From NCBI GenBank assembly GCA_902784045.1, contig CACZTE010000124.1, positions 1 to 5,742 on the forward strand: a DNA stretch of 5,742 nt, written 5' to 3'. How positions within the stretch are numbered: position 1 is the stretch's first letter; each line of letters begins with the position of its first letter. Under the pieces are notes generated by a model, which made no database searches, was not told the origin of the DNA, and saw only the letters and a list, made by a program, of their open reading frames with translations. The translations under genes were made by a program, and so were the position numbers. Shown here one piece after another: positions 3,972-5,742 of the stretch. Source of the DNA: an uncultured Eubacterium sp. (lineage in GTDB: Bacteria > Bacillota > Clostridia > Eubacteriales > Eubacteriaceae).

Positions 3972-5742
3972 TTATTTGATTTCATCGGTTTCGATGACAA
4001 AGCTGACGTCGCCATCCATGGCATCGGCTTTTCCGGCGAAGTTGTTGTAAGCGGCGCTGGCGTCTTTGACGGCATTGAGTTTGTCCGAGAACCCTTTGAA
4101 ATTGTTGTTGTAGGCATTCGCGATTTGATCAATGCCTTCGGATTTAAAGGTGCTCATGCCGGAGGATAACGTGCCGAGACCGGAGGCCAGCTGTCCGGCG
4201 CCGGTATTGAGCTGTACCGCGCCGGCATTTAAAGTACCGACACCGCTTGTTAAAGCAGTTCCATTGGCTTTCAAGGTGTTCAGCCCGGAGCTTAACGACG
4301 CGGTTCCGTTTGTAAGCTGATTGATGTTTCCCATGCCGGAAGCAGAAGCGATAATCTTGTTGGCGCCTTCGTTGATTTTGCCGTTGCCGGCAACCAGCGC
4401 GTTCATGCCGGACTGGGTATCCGTGCCGACGAGTTTGTCCGCGCCGGAGGCAAGGGAATCAACGGCGGGTTTTGCGCCTTGCGCTCCGTTAATGCCGGCG
4501 TTGAGGTTTGCCGCGCCGGTACCGAGTTTGTCAACGCCGGTGCTTAGATTTGTCGCGCCGCCAGCGAGAGATTGCATTTGTTCAAGCATCGAAGCGCCGC
4601 TTTCGTCAGGGGTTTCCAGTGTTTGGCGCATAGATTCCAAAACCTGCCAGTTTCCAACGTATGATGCGATTTGCGAATAAGATGCGTATTCTTCTTTGGC
4701 GGCAGCAATATCCTGGGGCGTTCCGGATTCGAGTTTCGCGTTAATGTCCGTTTGTAATTCGGTCATTTTGGCTTCGGCTTCATCAAGGGTTGTGATGCCG
4801 TAAGGCGATAACGCCGATCTGATAGCGGCGATTTTGCCGTTGATGCTGCCGTCCATATTCGCGATGCCGTCAGATGCCTTTCCCGTGCCGGCGGCGATTT
4901 GTTTGGCGCCGGCGGCCGCGCCTGTCGCAGGATCGTTTAAGCCCGAATCGAGGCTTTGGGCGCCATCGGCCAGGGAATTCATGCCGGTTTTGGGATTGCC
5001 ATCGCTACCGTCGTTGCCTTTGAGCTGATGAAGACCCGAGTCAAGATCTTTGGCGCCATTATAGGCGTTTTGTACGCCGCCGGTATAGTTTTTGAGACCG
5101 TCACCAAAAGTTTTGAGTTGACCGAACATCGGCGCCATTTTGATGACAGCGGCGTTTAAGGTTGCCGCGCCGTCGGCCGCTTTGGAAACGCCGGCAACAT
5201 ATTGTTCCGCACCGCTTTGCAGCGTTCCCGTGCCGGCGGATAACTCGGCTGTTCCCGCGGCCAATTGATCTGCGCCTTGACGTGCGGCAAGAGAACCCGC
5301 GACCAATTGATCGGAAGCTGAGGTAAGCTGCGTAATAGCGCTGTCCAGATCGTCAAAGCTTTTGATTTTATCAAGTCCGGCTTTGTTGAGAACCTTAGTC
5401 GACAAAGAGGTGATGGTCGCACCCATCCTAAAATCGGTGACATCGGCTTCGATGGTGGCCGATTCGGGAATATCAATGTCAAGATTGTTGCCCGACAAGC
5501 CAAGAGCGTCGGAAAGACCGGGAAAGCCCAAAGCGATGACGATGTTGTTTTCACCGTCCGCGATGACGGCTCCGTGGTCTATATTGACGTTTTTAAAATG
5601 TTCCGAATTCATATCCATGGCTGTCGCGGCGGTAAAGGGAACAGTTGTGCCGCCAGATGTCGCGTGATTGGTATAATTGATGGTCATCACCATATGGCCG
5701 CTTTTGCCTTTCATTTCGGCGGCGGACATGTTTTTGCCATCA
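3972..5742 (-). CDS. YhgE/Pip-like X-X-X-Leu-X-X-Gly heptad-repeat surface protein (N-terminus outside window)
   Basis: The frame is open at the right edge: codons for DGKN precede the first internal Met (complement of 5727-5729), so that Met is not taken as the start. Numbering below is from that Met. The first 100 residues match, from memory, the extracytoplasmic domain of clostridial YhgE/Pip-type proteins: GKSGHMVMTINYTN (8-21), then a segment with VIADGENNIVIALGFPGL (55-72). Then come heptads of the xxxLxxG type in three blocks (139-190, 386-450, 471-530), for example DQLAAGT, AELSAGT and GQLASGL. Between them lie an irregular Gly/Asn-rich part (204-298) and a charged helical insert without heptads (about 300-385). 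The tail MDGDVSFVIETDEIK (571-585) is also typical of these proteins. No membrane segment is visible in this part. An N-terminal signal or anchor is expected off the edge. The role is unclear; relatives often sit beside MMPL/RND-type exporters, which is not testable here. Confidence 0.8.
   Translation of the reverse strand, partial: DGKNMSAAEMKGKSGHMVMTINYTNHATSGGTTVPFTAATAMDMNSEHFKNVNIDHGAVIADGENNIVIALGFPGLSDALGLSGNNLDIDIPESATIEADVTDFRMGATITSLSTKVLNKAGLDKIKSFDDLDSAITQLTSASDQLVAGSLAARQGADQLAAGTAELSAGTGTLQSGAEQYVAGVSKAADGAATLNAAVIKMAPMFGQLKTFGDGLKNYTGGVQNAYNGAKDLDSGLHQLKGNDGSDGNPKTGMNSLADGAQSLDSGLNDPATGAAAGAKQIAAGTGKASDGIANMDGSINGKIAAIRSALSPYGITTLDEAEAKMTELQTDINAKLESGTPQDIAAAKEEYASYSQIASYVGNWQVLESMRQTLETPDESGASMLEQMQSLAGGATNLSTGVDKLGTGAANLNAGINGAQGAKPAVDSLASGADKLVGTDTQSGMNALVAGNGKINEGANKIIASASGMGNINQLTNGTASLSSGLNTLKANGTALTSGVGTLNAGAVQLNTGAGQLASGLGTLSSGMSTFKSEGIDQIANAYNNNFKGFSDKLNAVKDASAAYNNFAGKADAMDGDVSFVIETDEIK
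4140..4319 (-). repeat. Heptad-coding repeats, block 3
   Basis: The third run encodes ASLSSGL, TALTSGV, GTLNAGA, VQLNTGA, GQLASGL and GTLSSGM (residues 471-530), the most regular block in the protein. It leads directly into the non-repetitive C-terminal segment. Confidence 0.75.
4380..4577 (-). repeat. Heptad-coding repeats, block 2
   Basis: The second run of degenerate 21-base units encodes TNLSTGV, DKLGTGA, ANLNAGI, DSLASGA and NALVAGN. These cover residues 386-450, with short breaks such as QGAKPAV and TDTQSGM that shift or lengthen the spacing. Confidence 0.7.
5160..5315 (-). repeat. Heptad-coding repeats, block 1
   Basis: Degenerate 21-base units encode consecutive seven-residue repeats, including DQLVAGS, DQLAAGT, AELSAGT, GTLQSGA and SKAADGA (residues 139-190 from the first internal Met of the minus-strand gene). 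The DNA copies differ at many positions, so conservation is at the protein level. Confidence 0.75.

Noticed and set aside
4140..5315. CRISPR-like or tandem DNA repeats in the right part
   Set aside because: The 21-base periodicity is degenerate and keeps the reading frame; it reflects coding for xxxLxxG heptads, not spaced identical repeats.
4132..5667. Several plus-strand open frames opposite the heptad-repeat gene (4132-4320, 4321-4680, 4834-5028, 4956-5159, 5362-5667)
   Set aside because: They are antisense shadows of the repeat codons: compositionally biased (Ala/Pro/Ser rich), without ribosome binding sites, and fully inside a well-supported minus-strand gene.

Overview
The window looks like part of the chromosome of an anaerobic, low-to-mid-GC Gram-positive bacterium (Firmicutes/Clostridia type). 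This rests on strong AAAGGAG- and AAAGGGGG-type ribosome binding sites, compact hairpin-plus-T terminators, a lipoprotein with a classical lipobox, a YhgE/Pip-type heptad-repeat surface protein, and anaerobic-pathway cobalamin genes. The species cannot be named from the sequence.

Left part (1-2919, plus strand) is cobalamin (vitamin B12) metabolism. It opens with the last 140 residues of a CbiO-like ATPase of a cobalt/nickel ECF-type transporter, closed by a textbook terminator (443-471). After about 200 bases holding a candidate promoter and short repeats comes a two-gene operon. cbiA (cobyrinic acid a,c-diamide synthase; start placed at 671) overlaps by four bases with a pduX-type L-threonine kinase (2038-2919). 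Together these supply cobalt uptake, amidation of the corrin ring, and the first step of making the aminopropanol linker. No other B12 genes are visible, and no cobalamin riboswitch was recognised.

Middle part (2920-3873): a 329-base gene-free stretch with a very good extended -10 promoter (TGCTATAAT, 3029-3037) leads, after a roughly 205-nt leader, into a small secreted lipoprotein of unknown function (3249-3812). A strong hairpin terminator (3840-3873) follows. It may work in both directions because the next gene is convergent.

Right part (3874-5742, minus strand): the C-terminal 589 residues or so of a large YhgE/Pip-like X-X-X-Leu-X-X-Gly heptad-repeat protein. Its N-terminus lies beyond the right edge. 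The heptads fall into three blocks separated by a helical, non-heptad insert, and the chain ends in a short conserved-looking tail with no membrane segment.

No clearly new multi-gene system is visible. The least explained items are the lipoprotein with its long leader, the architecture of the heptad protein, and the small repeats upstream of cbiA.
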